Below are positions 25,981 to 35,316 of a stretch of 64,000 nucleotides of DNA, in pieces. The notes under the pieces were generated by a model. That model saw only the letters and a program-made list of their open reading frames with translations, searched no databases and was not told the DNA's origin. Source of the stretch: Parvularcula sp038749595 (GTDB taxonomy: Bacteria; Pseudomonadota; Alphaproteobacteria; Caulobacterales; Parvularculaceae); assembly GCA_038749595.1 (NCBI GenBank), contig JBCDHW010000001.1:310001-374000 (forward strand). Direction: 5' to 3'. How positions within the stretch are numbered: the first letter of the stretch is position 1; the number at the start of each line of letters is the position of its first letter. Both the position numbers and the translations under genes were made by a program.

Positions 25981-26799
25981 ATGAGCCGCGGGCGTGTCCT
26001 CATTACGGGTGCTGGCACGGGGATCGGGCGCGCATGCGCGCTCTACCTCGCTGACGAGGGTTTCCACATCATCGCGGCGGGGCGGCGGGAAGAGCCGCTG
26101 GCGGCGCTTGAGCGCGAGAAACCCGGCTCGGTGATGGGCATGACGATGGATGTCACCGACAATGCCTCCGTCGAGGCCGCCGTCGCCAAGATCAGTCCTG
26201 TCGATCACCTCGTGAACAATGCGGGCGTCTCGGTGATGGGCCCGATCGAGGCGATCGGCACGGATGAGTGGCGGCGCCAGTTTGAAGTGAACGTCTTCGG
26301 CGTCGCAACCGTCACCCGCGCCGTTCTCCCCCAGATGCGCCAGCGCGGCGCGGGGCGGATCGTCAACATCGGCTCGGTGACGGGGCGCGTCGTCCCGCCG
26401 TTCATGGGCTGCTACGGCGCCTCCAAGCACGCTGTGGAAGGCCTCACCGATGCCCTCCGCCGGGAAGTGGCGGGGCAGGGCATCTATGTGAGCCTCGTGC
26501 GTCCCGGCTTCGTGAACACCAATTTCGGCGATCAAGAGCAGGAAAGTCTCAAGAAGCACAGCCACTTCGCCTACGATGAAGCCCTCAGCCGCTTTGCAAA
26601 ATGGCACCACGACAGCGGCCACAAAGTGGCGCCCGACCCCGTCGTCGTCGCCCATGCCGTCGAGAGGGCCCTTACCGACGCTAAGCCCCGCACCCGCTAC
26701 GCCTGCCCAGCCCAAGCGCGCCGGTTCCTCTTCCTGCGCAGGATCCTACCGGATCGGATGATCGACGGGATGATCGCCAGGACAATTGGCGGCGGTTGA
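25981..26799 (+). CDS. SDR-family oxidoreductase
   Basis: 272 residues. GGGAGAG upstream selects ATG 25981 over the ATG at 25966. Classical features: TGAGTGIGRACA nucleotide motif, NNAGVSVMG, catalytic Ser in IGSVTG and YGASKHAVEG, and RPGFVNTNF after it. The C-terminal 60 residues carry a basic segment (ARRFLFLRRILPDRM), as in SDRs of the retinol dehydrogenase-like/DHRS group. Substrate unknown. Stands alone between the GMC and pdhB genes. Confidence 0.85.
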   Translation: MSRGRVLITGAGTGIGRACALYLADEGFHIIAAGRREEPLAALEREKPGSVMGMTMDVTDNASVEAAVAKISPVDHLVNNAGVSVMGPIEAIGTDEWRRQFEVNVFGVATVTRAVLPQMRQRGAGRIVNIGSVTGRVVPPFMGCYGASKHAVEGLTDALRREVAGQGIYVSLVRPGFVNTNFGDQEQESLKKHSHFAYDEALSRFAKWHHDSGHKVAPDPVVVAHAVERALTDAKPRTRYACPAQARRFLFLRRILPDRMIDGMIARTIGGG

Positions 26800-26893
26800 G
26801 CGATTTTGCCCGGGGCTCAGCGTTAAACCGTTGCAGGGGCGGGCGCGGGCCATTACGGACGCGTGAGTTTTTTAGTTCGAGGAGCGCCCCGCT

Positions 26894-28276
26894 GTGACGA
26901 TCCCTGTTTTGATGCCTGCTTTGTCGCCGACCATGGAAGAGGGGACCCTCGCTCGCTGGGTCAAGAAGGAGGGGGATGCTGTCTCCTCTGGCGACATCTT
27001 GGCGGAAATCGAGACGGACAAAGCGACCATGGAGGTCGAGGCCGTCGATGAGGGCGTGCTGGGCAAGGTGCTCGTCGAAGAGGGCACCGAGGGCGTCAAA
27101 GTCAACGCGCCGATCGCGGTCCTGCTCGAGGACGGCGAGACCGAGGCTGATATCGCCAACGCTGACCTTTCAAGCCCTGTGAACGGCGCTGCGGCCGAGC
27201 CTTCCCCCGCGGAAGCGCCCGCACCGGCCGCTGAACCTGCGCCAGCGATGCAAACCATGGTGGCGAACGAGCCTGAGGTCCCTGCCGGCACGGCTATGAT
27301 CGAAACCACCGTGCGCGATGCACTCCGCGACGCGATGGCTGAAGAGATGCGCCGCGACCCCGACGTCTTCGTCATGGGTGAAGAGGTCGCTGAATATCAG
27401 GGTGCGTACAAAGTCACCCGCGATCTCCTGCAAGAGTTTGGCGAGCGCCGGGTCGTGGATACGCCGATCACGGAGTATGGCTTTGCGGGTCTGGGTGTTG
27501 GCGCGGCGTTTGAGGGTCTGAAGCCGATCATCGAGTTCATGACCTTCAACTTCGCGATGCAGGCGATTGACCACATCATCAACTCGGCCGCCAAGACGCG
27601 CTACATGTCCGGCGGCCAGATGGCATCGCCCATCGTGTTCCGCGGCCCCAACGCTGCGGCCAGCCGCGTCGCTGCGCAGCATAGCCAGGACTATGCGCCG
27701 TGGTACGGCCATGTGCCCGGGCTGATCGTCATTGCTCCGTACTCAGCATCGGATGCAAAGGGGCTCCTCAAAGCGGCGATCCGTGATCCGAACCCTGTGG
27801 TCTTCTTGGAGCATGAGATGCTCTACGGCGACAAAGGCGATGTTCCGGATATGGACGATTTCGTCCTTCCAATCGGCAAAGCCAAGGTCGTTCGTCCGGG
27901 TAAAGACCTTACGATCGTATCCTACGCCCGCGGCATGAAGATGGCGCTCGAAGGCGCCGCTGAGCTTGAGAAGGAAGGCATCGACGCCGAGGTGATCGAT
28001 CTGCGCACCATTCGCCCGATGGACCGCGCGACGGTGGTCGAAAGCGTCAAGAAGACCAACCGCTTGGTCACGGTCGAGGAAAGCTGGGCGCCCATGGGCG
28101 TTGGCGCAGAGGTCGGTTGGTCGGTCACCGACGCGGCCTTCGACTATCTCGACGCGCCGCCCGCCCGCGTGACCCAAGAGGACGTGCCGCTACCGTACGC
28201 CGCGAACCTCGAAGCGCTGAGCTTGCCGGATGCGGCCCGCGTGGTGGCTGCGGCTAAGAAGGTCCTTTACCGTTAA
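26894..28276 (+). CDS. pdhB: Pyruvate dehydrogenase E1 component, beta subunit, with N-terminal lipoyl domain
   Basis: 460 residues. GTG start at 26894. Residues 1-78 form a lipoyl domain (lysine in ETDKATMEVEA), followed by a Pro/Ala/Glu linker of about 55 residues and the E1-beta transketolase domain from residue ~135 (RDALRDAMAEEM, FVMGEEVAEYQGAYKV, TPITEYGFAGLGVGAA). Lipoylated E1-beta is typical of alphaproteobacteria. The E1-alpha partner pdhA is not immediately upstream, where an SDR lies instead. Three DUF805 genes separate it from pdhC. Part of the complex converting pyruvate to acetyl-CoA. Confidence 0.95.
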   Translation: MTIPVLMPALSPTMEEGTLARWVKKEGDAVSSGDILAEIETDKATMEVEAVDEGVLGKVLVEEGTEGVKVNAPIAVLLEDGETEADIANADLSSPVNGAAAEPSPAEAPAPAAEPAPAMQTMVANEPEVPAGTAMIETTVRDALRDAMAEEMRRDPDVFVMGEEVAEYQGAYKVTRDLLQEFGERRVVDTPITEYGFAGLGVGAAFEGLKPIIEFMTFNFAMQAIDHIINSAAKTRYMSGGQMASPIVFRGPNAAASRVAAQHSQDYAPWYGHVPGLIVIAPYSASDAKGLLKAAIRDPNPVVFLEHEMLYGDKGDVPDMDDFVLPIGKAKVVRPGKDLTIVSYARGMKMALEGAAELEKEGIDAEVIDLRTIRPMDRATVVESVKKTNRLVTVEESWAPMGVGAEVGWSVTDAAFDYLDAPPARVTQEDVPLPYAANLEALSLPDAARVVAAAKKVLYR

Positions 28277-28357
28277 ACGCCAGGCTGTGGAGCGCTGCAC
28301 GGAATGTGATAAAGTCCACGCGCAGAGTGACAGAATTTCCGAGAAAAGGGCGCCTTG

Positions 28358-28891
28358 ATGTTTGATTTCCTCTTTAACCCCAGCGGCCGGATCAGCCGTA
28401 AGGGCTACGCCATCGGCTTTTTCCTGCCGTACTTCGTACTGGCGATGCTGCCGGGCTTTTTCCTCGTTCAGACGGGTGTGATGAGCATCATCATGACGAT
28501 TATAGGCCTCTTCTACTTCTGGCCTGCGCTGATCGCGGTTCCCTTCAAGCGCCTTCATGACCTGGGCTACACGGGCTGGCTCCACATCTTGGTGATTGTC
28601 GCGATCGGTGTGCTGATGATTTTCGCGTTTTCCGGAATGTTCATGGAGATCATCCAAGATCCTGAGGGCGATACAGCAACGCTGTTGGCGCAAGAGGGGC
28701 TCAGCGGTTGGCAAATGACGGCGGTCTTCTGGGGCCAAGTGTTGACGAGCGCGCCGCAACGCATCGCGTTCGCGCTGGCTACGATCCTTCAGTACGGCGA
28801 GATGATCGCGTTCCTCGCGCTCGCTGGGAAGGCTGGTGAGAACAAGTACGGTCAGGATCCTCTGGTCGACGGCATGGGCTTCGCGGACTAA
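28358..28891 (+). CDS. DUF805 membrane protein (first of three)
   Basis: 177 residues. Begins MFDFLFNPSGRISRKGYAIG, the DUF805 entry motif (GRISRxxY), followed by hydrophobic helices and FKRLHDLGYTGW, the second signature. About four membrane segments. Ends with GENKYGQDPL, matching the family's closing GxNxYGxDP motif. Function unknown. Lies 81 nt after pdhB. Start at ATG 28358; the TTG just before it is less likely. Confidence 0.8.
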   Translation: MFDFLFNPSGRISRKGYAIGFFLPYFVLAMLPGFFLVQTGVMSIIMTIIGLFYFWPALIAVPFKRLHDLGYTGWLHILVIVAIGVLMIFAFSGMFMEIIQDPEGDTATLLAQEGLSGWQMTAVFWGQVLTSAPQRIAFALATILQYGEMIAFLALAGKAGENKYGQDPLVDGMGFAD

Positions 28892-28957
28892 GCCCGGCAG
28901 GCGTTTCCCAGCTGTCCGCCAGGCGCTAAAGGAGCGTGTGGCGGGGAGGTGGCCGCG

Positions 28958-29521
28958 ATGAAGCACATCGTCATTGATCCAAGGCAGCGCAGGGTTGGCC
29001 GCGGCTTTTTCCTGCGCGAGCTGATCATCCCCAATATCGGTGCGTTCATCCTGATCATCATCATCAGGATCCTCGACTTGGGGCTCGCGGGTGACGTCGT
29101 GATTGGCGGCCTTGCTGCGCTGCTCCTGTGGTCAGGCAACTTCGCAGCGCCGATGGCCAGGATGCACGATGTCGGGGTCAACGGCTTGTGGCACCTGCCG
29201 CTCGTGCTCGTGGTCTTCTATCTCACCACCATTGGCATCGACACGGGCCCGCACGAAGCCGCGGTGAAGCTAGCGGACTGGTCTGGCGGCATTTTCAACG
29301 ATGACGGGGTTGGCCCATCGGCCAGCGGACGGGGTGCGCAACTGGGCGGCGTTTTGGCGCTCGCTGAAGTGGCCGCATTGTGCTTTTTGCCCGGAGAGAA
29401 AGGCCCGAACGCCTATGGCCCTGACCCGCGCCCAACCCCAGCCGAAAAGGCTGAGCAGAAGGCATTGAAGAAGGAGGCGAAGGCGCAAAAGAAGCGGGCC
29501 AAGAAGGCGCAGCGGTCCTAG
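28958..29521 (+). CDS. DUF805-related membrane protein with Lys-rich tail (second of three)
   Basis: 187 residues. GGGAGG upstream selects ATG 28958. DUF805-like: RRVGRGFFLRELI entry, then helices and ARMHDVGVNGLW (equivalent of the RLHDxGxxGW motif), and GPNAYGPDPRP near the end. More divergent than its neighbours. The last ~30 residues are Lys/Ala/Glu-rich (KALKKEAKAQKKRAKKAQ), a likely cytoplasmic charged helix. Function unknown. Confidence 0.7.
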   Translation: MKHIVIDPRQRRVGRGFFLRELIIPNIGAFILIIIIRILDLGLAGDVVIGGLAALLLWSGNFAAPMARMHDVGVNGLWHLPLVLVVFYLTTIGIDTGPHEAAVKLADWSGGIFNDDGVGPSASGRGAQLGGVLALAEVAALCFLPGEKGPNAYGPDPRPTPAEKAEQKALKKEAKAQKKRAKKAQRS

Positions 29522-29545
29522 CGCGCCCTGATCGCTGGAGACGCC

Positions 29546-30019
29546 ATGACACCGCAAGCCGCCTGGACCTTCCTGACGAGCACCCAAGGGCGGATAAGCC
29601 GCCGTGGCCTCGCGCTTGGGGTGCTGTTGCCGCTGTTCATAAGCCTCGCGATCGTCGATGCACTCAACAATGCGGCGGTTACGGCGCTATTCTGGCTGCT
29701 CGCGGCGTGGCCGCTCTTCGTGGCGACGCCGTGGAAGCGCCTCCAGGACATGGATCGCACCGGCCGCTGGAACCTGGTCTTTTTACCGTTCTATGCGCTC
29801 GGCTTTGGGTTCTTCCTCGGCGAATATGTCCTCGCCGAAGGCGGCTGGGCCAAGCTTTTCGACGGGCAGGCTCCGGAAACCATCCAAACCGACCTCACCG
29901 CATCGGGCTTAGGAGGGTTTTCGACCATTTTGATCTTCCTGCCCATTCATCTCTTCTGGCTGTATCTCATCCCTGGCGTTAAAGGCGACAACAGTTATGG
30001 TTCGCCGCCGCGCGCTTGA
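29546..30019 (+). CDS. DUF805 membrane protein (third of three)
   Basis: 157 residues. TSTQGRISRRGLALGVLLPL is the family's N-terminal signature; WKRLQDMDRTGRWNLVF is the second motif; GDNSYGSPP ends the protein. Three to four membrane helices. It lies 24 nt after the second DUF805 gene and 13 nt before pdhC, so it is very probably co-transcribed with pdhC. Function unknown. Confidence 0.78.
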   Translation: MTPQAAWTFLTSTQGRISRRGLALGVLLPLFISLAIVDALNNAAVTALFWLLAAWPLFVATPWKRLQDMDRTGRWNLVFLPFYALGFGFFLGEYVLAEGGWAKLFDGQAPETIQTDLTASGLGGFSTILIFLPIHLFWLYLIPGVKGDNSYGSPPRA

Positions 30020-30032
30020 GTAGAGGTTGTCA

Positions 30033-31355
30033 ATGCCGATCCCCGTCCTAATGCCCGCTCTGTCTCCGACGATGGAGGAGGGCACCCTCGCCAGGTGGTT
30101 GAAAAAGGAGGGGGATGACGTCTCGTCCGGCGACGTGATCGCTGAGATCGAGACCGATAAAGCCACGATGGAAGTCGAGGCGATTGACGAGGGCAAGCTC
30201 GGCAAGATCCTGATCGATGAGGGCACCGAGGGGGTAAAGGTCAACGCGCCGATCGCCGTGATCCTCGAGGACGGCGAGAGCGCCGCGGACATTGATTCGG
30301 CGTCCCTCAACGGCGCTGCGCCCGCAGCAGCTGCGCCAGAGCCAAGCGCACCAGCGCCCGTGAGCAATGGCGCTGCCGCTGCTCCTGTCACCGCGATGGC
30401 GCCAGTGCCCACTGTCCCGGCTGGCGGTAGGGTGAAAGCCTCGCCCCTCGCGCGACGCATGGCCAAGCAAGAAGGCATCGCCCTGGAAGCCGTCACCGGG
30501 ACGGGCCCGCACGGCCGCATCGTCAAGCGCGACATTGAAAAGGCGATGAAAGAGGGCGTCACTGCGCCGGCTGCGCCTGCCGCTTCTGCGCCCGCCGCCG
30601 GACCAGCGCCGATGCCTGCCGCGGCGATCGACGAACGGCTCTATCCGGCGGACAGCTACGAGGCGATCAAAAACGATGGGATGCGGAAGACCATCGCCAA
30701 GCGTCTCCATCAAAGCTTCAACCAAGAGGTTCCGCACTTCCCGCTCAACGTGGATATTGAGCTGACTGGCCTTCTGGAGCTCCGTGCCAAGATCAATGCT
30801 GCGTCTCCGCCCAAGGGCGAGGACGGCTTCTACAAGCTTTCCGTGAACGACTTTATTCTGAAAGCGTCCGCTGCCGCGCTCATGGCTGTGCCCGAAGCCA
30901 ATGCCACGTACACCGATGATGCGATCCTCCGCCACAAGCATGCCGATATCGGCGTTGCCGTGGCCATCGACGGCGGCCTGATCACGCCGATCGTCTGGAA
31001 AGCGGAAACCAAAGGCCTCAAGCAGATCTCCGCTGAGGTCAAGGATCTCGCCAAACGCGCGCGGGAGAAGAAGCTGAAGCCTGAGGAATATCAAGGCGGA
31101 ACCTTCTCCGTCTCAAACCTTGGGATGTTCGGTATCAAGAGTTTTGCCTCGATCGTGAACCAGCCCCACGGCGCGATTATGTCGGTCGGCGCGGGCGAGG
31201 AGCGGGTGGTCGTCCGGGGCGGCGAGATGGCCATCCGCAACATGATGACCGTGACCCTCACCTGCGACCACCGGGTTGTCGACGGTGCGGCTGGCGCGGC
31301 GTTCCTGCAGAAGTTCAAGCTGTTCTGCGAAGACCCCGCAGCGATGCTGCTTTAG
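30033..31355 (+). CDS. pdhC: Pyruvate dehydrogenase E2 component (dihydrolipoyllysine acetyltransferase)
   Basis: 440 residues. Lipoyl domain at residues 1-80, nearly identical to that of pdhB (lysine in ETDKATMEVEA). Ala/Pro linker, then the peripheral subunit-binding domain (VKASPLARRMAKQEG, GTGPHGRIVKRDIE) at ~130-165. A second linker leads to the catalytic domain with the active-site DHRVVDGAAGAAFL near the C-terminus. Start at ATG 30033 with GAGG upstream. The E2 core transfers acetyl from lipoyl-lysine to CoA. E3 (lpd) is not in the window downstream. Confidence 0.96.
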   Translation: MPIPVLMPALSPTMEEGTLARWLKKEGDDVSSGDVIAEIETDKATMEVEAIDEGKLGKILIDEGTEGVKVNAPIAVILEDGESAADIDSASLNGAAPAAAAPEPSAPAPVSNGAAAAPVTAMAPVPTVPAGGRVKASPLARRMAKQEGIALEAVTGTGPHGRIVKRDIEKAMKEGVTAPAAPAASAPAAGPAPMPAAAIDERLYPADSYEAIKNDGMRKTIAKRLHQSFNQEVPHFPLNVDIELTGLLELRAKINAASPPKGEDGFYKLSVNDFILKASAAALMAVPEANATYTDDAILRHKHADIGVAVAIDGGLITPIVWKAETKGLKQISAEVKDLAKRAREKKLKPEEYQGGTFSVSNLGMFGIKSFASIVNQPHGAIMSVGAGEERVVVRGGEMAIRNMMTVTLTCDHRVVDGAAGAAFLQKFKLFCEDPAAMLL

Positions 31356-31557
31356 TCCGAACGCTGAGGGGCTCTGTTCCCCTGGGCTCGTATTCTCGTC
31401 GATAGCCTTGTCTCCGTAGGAAGGGACTGGCGCAAGCGCATGGATCAGCCCGAGCGGTCACCCTGAGCGGTGGCTTTGCCGCATGAGGCGTTTGGACCTC
31501 CACCAGAGCGCCTCACCGCGCTAAGGTGACGGTACGCTCGCATTCTTCGGACCTCTT

Positions 31558-33066
31558 ATGTCATCCGCACTCCTCATTTTCCCCCACCAACTCTTTGCTA
31601 AGCACCCCGGCCTCAGCGCGAAACCGGACCGTGTGCTGCTGATCGAAGATTCATTGTTCTTTGGGGACTATCAGTACCCGATGCAGTTTCATAAGCAGAA
31701 GCTCTGGCTGCACCGCGCGTCGATGACGAAGTTCGCGAGCGTGCTCGGTGGCGACGGCTACGACGTCGAAACCATTCCGTATACAAAAGGCGCGCGGATC
31801 CTTCGGGAAACGTTGGAGGGTCTGTCTCAAGACGGCATCGAAAAAGTGATCGTCTGCGACCCCACGGATTTTACGCTCGATCGACGGCTTCGATCGTTTA
31901 CCGATGATCTTGGTTTAGAATTAGAGGTGCTCTCGACGCCATTGTTCCTCAACACCCGTGAGCAGAACGCGGATTGGCGCAGCGGTCAGAAACGCTGGTT
32001 CATGGCGGAGTATTATAAGACCCAGCGGCGCCGGCTCGATGTGCTGATGGACGGCGATGAGCCTGTCGGGGGGCAGTGGAGCTTTGACGAGGACAACCGG
32101 AAGAAAGTGCCGAAGAAGCTCCTCTCGGAGGTTCCGCCCTTGCGGTCGCGGGCACCGGACGAGGCGGAAGAAGATGCACGCCGCTCGATCAATCAGCAGT
32201 TCCCTGATCATTATGGATTGTTGGATGAGATCTATTGGCCTACGGATCATAAGACCGCTGCGAAGTGGCTGTCTGCCTTTCTGAAGGAGCGATTCGAGCT
32301 TTTTGGTCCGTATGAGGATGCCGTCGTGGAGGGAGAGAGCTTGCTCTGGCACAGCGGCATCACGCCGATGCTCAACATCGGTCTTTTGACCCCGGATCAG
32401 GTTCTGCGCGAGGTGAAAAAACACCTCAAAACCAACGACGTGCCCCTCAATTCGGCTGAGGGTTTCATCCGCCAGGTGATTGGCTGGCGCGAGTTCATGC
32501 GCGCCACCTACGAAGACCTCGGCGTCCGTATGCGGACCACCAACCATTGGAAGCACACGCGCAAAATTCCTGAGAGTTTTTGGACCGGCGAGACCGGCAT
32601 CGACCCGATCGATGACACGATCAAACGCACACTCGAAACCGGCTACTGCCACCATATTGAGCGGCTCATGATTATGGGCGGCTTCATGTTCCTGTGCGAG
32701 TTCGATCCCGACGATGTGTACCGATGGTTTATGGAGATGTTCGTCGATTCCTATGACTGGGTCATGGTCTCGAACGTTTATGCCATGAGCCAGAATGCAG
32801 ACGGCGGCTTGATCACCACCAAGCCGTATTTCTCCGGCTCGTCTTACGTGAAGAAGATGAGCAACCACAAGCCGGGTGATTGGTGCGCGGTGTGGGACGG
32901 GCTCTACTGGCGCTGGATTGTCCAGCATGCGGACGAACTTGAGAAAAATCCGCGCTGGGCCATGATGGTTTCCATGTCCCGAAAGATGGACGACGATAAG
33001 CGGCAGACACACCTCGATAACGCTGCCGCTTACCTCCGTAAGCTGACGAAACAACCGAAGAGCTAA
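31558..33066 (+). CDS. Cryptochrome/photolyase-related protein (DPRP family) without visible Fe-S cysteines
   Basis: 502 residues. N-terminal antenna-like domain (LLIFPHQLF, VLLIEDSLFFG). The C-terminal FAD domain has IRQVIGWREFMR, HHIERLMIMGGFMFLCEF, and MSQNADGGLITTKPYFSG, as in PhrB/CryB-type bacterial (6-4) photolyases. Those proteins hold a [4Fe-4S] cluster through four Cys including a YCxxCxYD segment; here the corresponding stretch is shortened to MSNHKPGDWCAVWDGLYW. Probably a DNA photolyase or photoreceptor. Single gene; the ATG follows GGACCTCTT with no strong Shine-Dalgarno. Confidence 0.85.
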   Translation: MSSALLIFPHQLFAKHPGLSAKPDRVLLIEDSLFFGDYQYPMQFHKQKLWLHRASMTKFASVLGGDGYDVETIPYTKGARILRETLEGLSQDGIEKVIVCDPTDFTLDRRLRSFTDDLGLELEVLSTPLFLNTREQNADWRSGQKRWFMAEYYKTQRRRLDVLMDGDEPVGGQWSFDEDNRKKVPKKLLSEVPPLRSRAPDEAEEDARRSINQQFPDHYGLLDEIYWPTDHKTAAKWLSAFLKERFELFGPYEDAVVEGESLLWHSGITPMLNIGLLTPDQVLREVKKHLKTNDVPLNSAEGFIRQVIGWREFMRATYEDLGVRMRTTNHWKHTRKIPESFWTGETGIDPIDDTIKRTLETGYCHHIERLMIMGGFMFLCEFDPDDVYRWFMEMFVDSYDWVMVSNVYAMSQNADGGLITTKPYFSGSSYVKKMSNHKPGDWCAVWDGLYWRWIVQHADELEKNPRWAMMVSMSRKMDDDKRQTHLDNAAAYLRKLTKQPKS

Positions 33067-33078
33067 GCCCGTCGGCTT

Positions 33079-35232
33079 CTACCCTTGCGCTTTGAGCGCG
33101 AGGCGGGTGCGGTGGAGGATTGGCTCGGTGTACCCGGACGGTTGGTCCGCGCCCTCGAAGATCAGCTCCGATGCAGCTTTGAACGCAAGCGATGTGTCAA
33201 AGTTGGGCGCCATCGGGCGGTAGGCGGGATCGCCCGCATTCTGCTCATCCACCTTGGCGGCCATGCGGGTCAGGGTCTCCTGAACCTGGACTTCGGTGAC
33301 GATGCCATGGTGCAGCCAGTTCGCTACGTGCTGCGAGCTGATGCGGCAGGTCGCGCGGTCCTCCATCAGGCCAACGTCATGATAATCCGGCACTTTTGAG
33401 CAGCCGACGCCTTGATCGACCCAGCGAACGACATAGCCGAGAATGCCTTGGCAATTGTTCTCGAGCTCTTCTTCGATGTCCGCTTTGCTCCAGCTGCTGG
33501 GGTCGCCGAGTGGGACGGTGAGAATGTCCGCAAGCGGAGCGCGGGGGCGTTTGGCGATATCGTCTTGGATCTGATCAACGTCGACCATGTGGTAGTGGAG
33601 GGCGTGCAGCGTCGCGCCAGTGGGTGAGGGGACCCACGCGCAGTCAGCGCCGGCTTTCGGGTGCCCGATCTTCTGCTCCACCATCGCGGCCATCAGATCC
33701 GGCATCGCCCACATGCCTTTGCCGATCTGGGCCCGGCCTTGGAAGCCGGACATCAGGCCATTGTCGACGTTCCATGCTTCGTAGGCGGACATAAATCGCG
33801 CCGACTTGATCTCAGCCTTCCGCATAAAGGGACCGGCCTGCATCGCGGTGTGGATCTCGTCACCGGTCCGATCGAGGAAGCCGGTGTTGATGAAGATCAC
33901 GCGGTCCTTCGCCTGGCGAATGCACTCCTTGAGGTTGACCGTGGTCCGGCGCTCCTCGTCCATGATGCCGATCTTCAGGGTCTTCGGCGGCAGCCCCATC
34001 TCCTGCTCAACGTCTTCGAAGAGCTTGATCGCAAAGGCGACCTCTTCGGGGCCGTGCATCTTGGGTTTGACGATATAGGTTGAGCCGTGGACGGAATTCT
34101 TGCGGCTTCCAACGTCATATTTTGCCAGGAGCCCGGTCACGCATGCGTCCAGCATGCCTTCGAACATCTCTTCGCCGTTGGGTAGCCGCACGGCTGGCGT
34201 CCGCATCAAATGCCCGACATTGCGGATCAGCATCAGCACACGCCCTTTAAGCGTGAGGTCCGAGCCGTCATACGACGTGTACTGCCGATCACTGTTGAGG
34301 GTGCGTTCAACCCTTTTGCCGCCTTTGGTGAACGTCGTGACCAAATCGCCTTTGAGGAGCCCTAGATAATTGGCGTAGACCTCCGCTTTGTCCTCACCGT
34401 CGACGGCGGCGACCGAGTCCTCGCAGTCCATGATCGTGGTGACGGCGCTCTCGATCAGAATGTCCGAGAGCCCCGCGCTGTCCGCCCCGCCGATCGGGTG
34501 GGCGCGATCGATCTGGAGCTCCGCGTGGAGGCCATGGTTACGCAGCAGCACCGCCGATGGATCGCTGGCGTCGCCGCGGTAGGCGCGGAATTTTTCTTGG
34601 CTGACCAACGACGCCGTCTCGCCGTTCTCCAGCTTCGCGGTCAGGACGTCACCGACGATTACGTAGTGGACGACGTCGGCATGGGATCCTTCGGTGAGCG
34701 GGAAGGTCTCGTCTAAGAAGCGCTTGCCGAAAGCGATCACTTTCGCGCCGCGCGCCGGATTGTAGGCGCCCCCCCGATGAGCGCCGTCGTCCTCGCTGAT
34801 CGCATCGGTGCCGTAGAGCGCGTCGTAGAGGCTGCCCCACCGCGCGTTGGCCGCGTTGAGCGCAAAGCGGGCGTTTTTGATCGGCACCACGAGCTGCGGC
34901 CCAGAAATCGCGGCGATCTCAGGGTCGACACCGCTCGTTGCTATAGTGAAATCGGGGCCTTCGGGCACGATGTAGCCGATCTCGCGCAAGAACGCTTCTT
35001 GTGCTTTTGGTCCTTGGGGACCGTTTTCCCGGTACCAACTGTCGATCTGCCTTTGCAGCGCTTCGCGTTTTTCGAGGAGCGCCTCGTTGGTTTTGGTGTG
35101 CGCTGTGGCGATGCGGGCGACAGCGCCCCAGAACGCTTCGGCGCTGAGGCCAGCGTCGGGGGCGGCATCGGCGATGAAGTCGTAAAGCGGTTTTGAAATT
35201 GTCAGGTCTGCGACAGTGACGGTGTCGACCAT
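33079..35232 (-). CDS. glcB: Malate synthase G
   Basis: 717 residues, usual length for isoform G. Condenses glyoxylate with acetyl-CoA to malate. Visible: TTIMDCEDSVAAVDGEDK, GSRKNSVHGSTYIVKPKMHGP (cited as the segments SVHGSTYIVKPK and MHGPEEVAFA), GIMDEERRTTVNLKE with catalytic Arg, NTGFLDRTGDEIHT, and the C-terminal NNCQGILGYVVRWVDQGVGCSK. It is on the same strand as the haloalkane dehalogenase, 84 nt downstream of it. No isocitrate lyase is in the window. Secure. Confidence 0.97.
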   Translation of the reverse strand: MVDTVTVADLTISKPLYDFIADAAPDAGLSAEAFWGAVARIATAHTKTNEALLEKREALQRQIDSWYRENGPQGPKAQEAFLREIGYIVPEGPDFTIATSGVDPEIAAISGPQLVVPIKNARFALNAANARWGSLYDALYGTDAISEDDGAHRGGAYNPARGAKVIAFGKRFLDETFPLTEGSHADVVHYVIVGDVLTAKLENGETASLVSQEKFRAYRGDASDPSAVLLRNHGLHAELQIDRAHPIGGADSAGLSDILIESAVTTIMDCEDSVAAVDGEDKAEVYANYLGLLKGDLVTTFTKGGKRVERTLNSDRQYTSYDGSDLTLKGRVLMLIRNVGHLMRTPAVRLPNGEEMFEGMLDACVTGLLAKYDVGSRKNSVHGSTYIVKPKMHGPEEVAFAIKLFEDVEQEMGLPPKTLKIGIMDEERRTTVNLKECIRQAKDRVIFINTGFLDRTGDEIHTAMQAGPFMRKAEIKSARFMSAYEAWNVDNGLMSGFQGRAQIGKGMWAMPDLMAAMVEQKIGHPKAGADCAWVPSPTGATLHALHYHMVDVDQIQDDIAKRPRAPLADILTVPLGDPSSWSKADIEEELENNCQGILGYVVRWVDQGVGCSKVPDYHDVGLMEDRATCRISSQHVANWLHHGIVTEVQVQETLTRMAAKVDEQNAGDPAYRPMAPNFDTSLAFKAASELIFEGADQPSGYTEPILHRTRLALKAQG

Positions 35233-35316
35233 GCGAATATCCCGTGGTTGAGTCTGCTTGGGGAGCTAGCTCGCACCGCGGCAAAAGTCCAAAGCCGGTT
35301 GCGCTGCGAAAGAGCT

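Noticed and set aside
26894..30270. Near-identical lipoyl-coding stretches in pdhB and pdhC considered as a recombination repeat or assembly artefact
   Set aside because: Duplicated lipoyl domains on E1-beta and E2 are normal for alphaproteobacterial PDH and the flanks differ.
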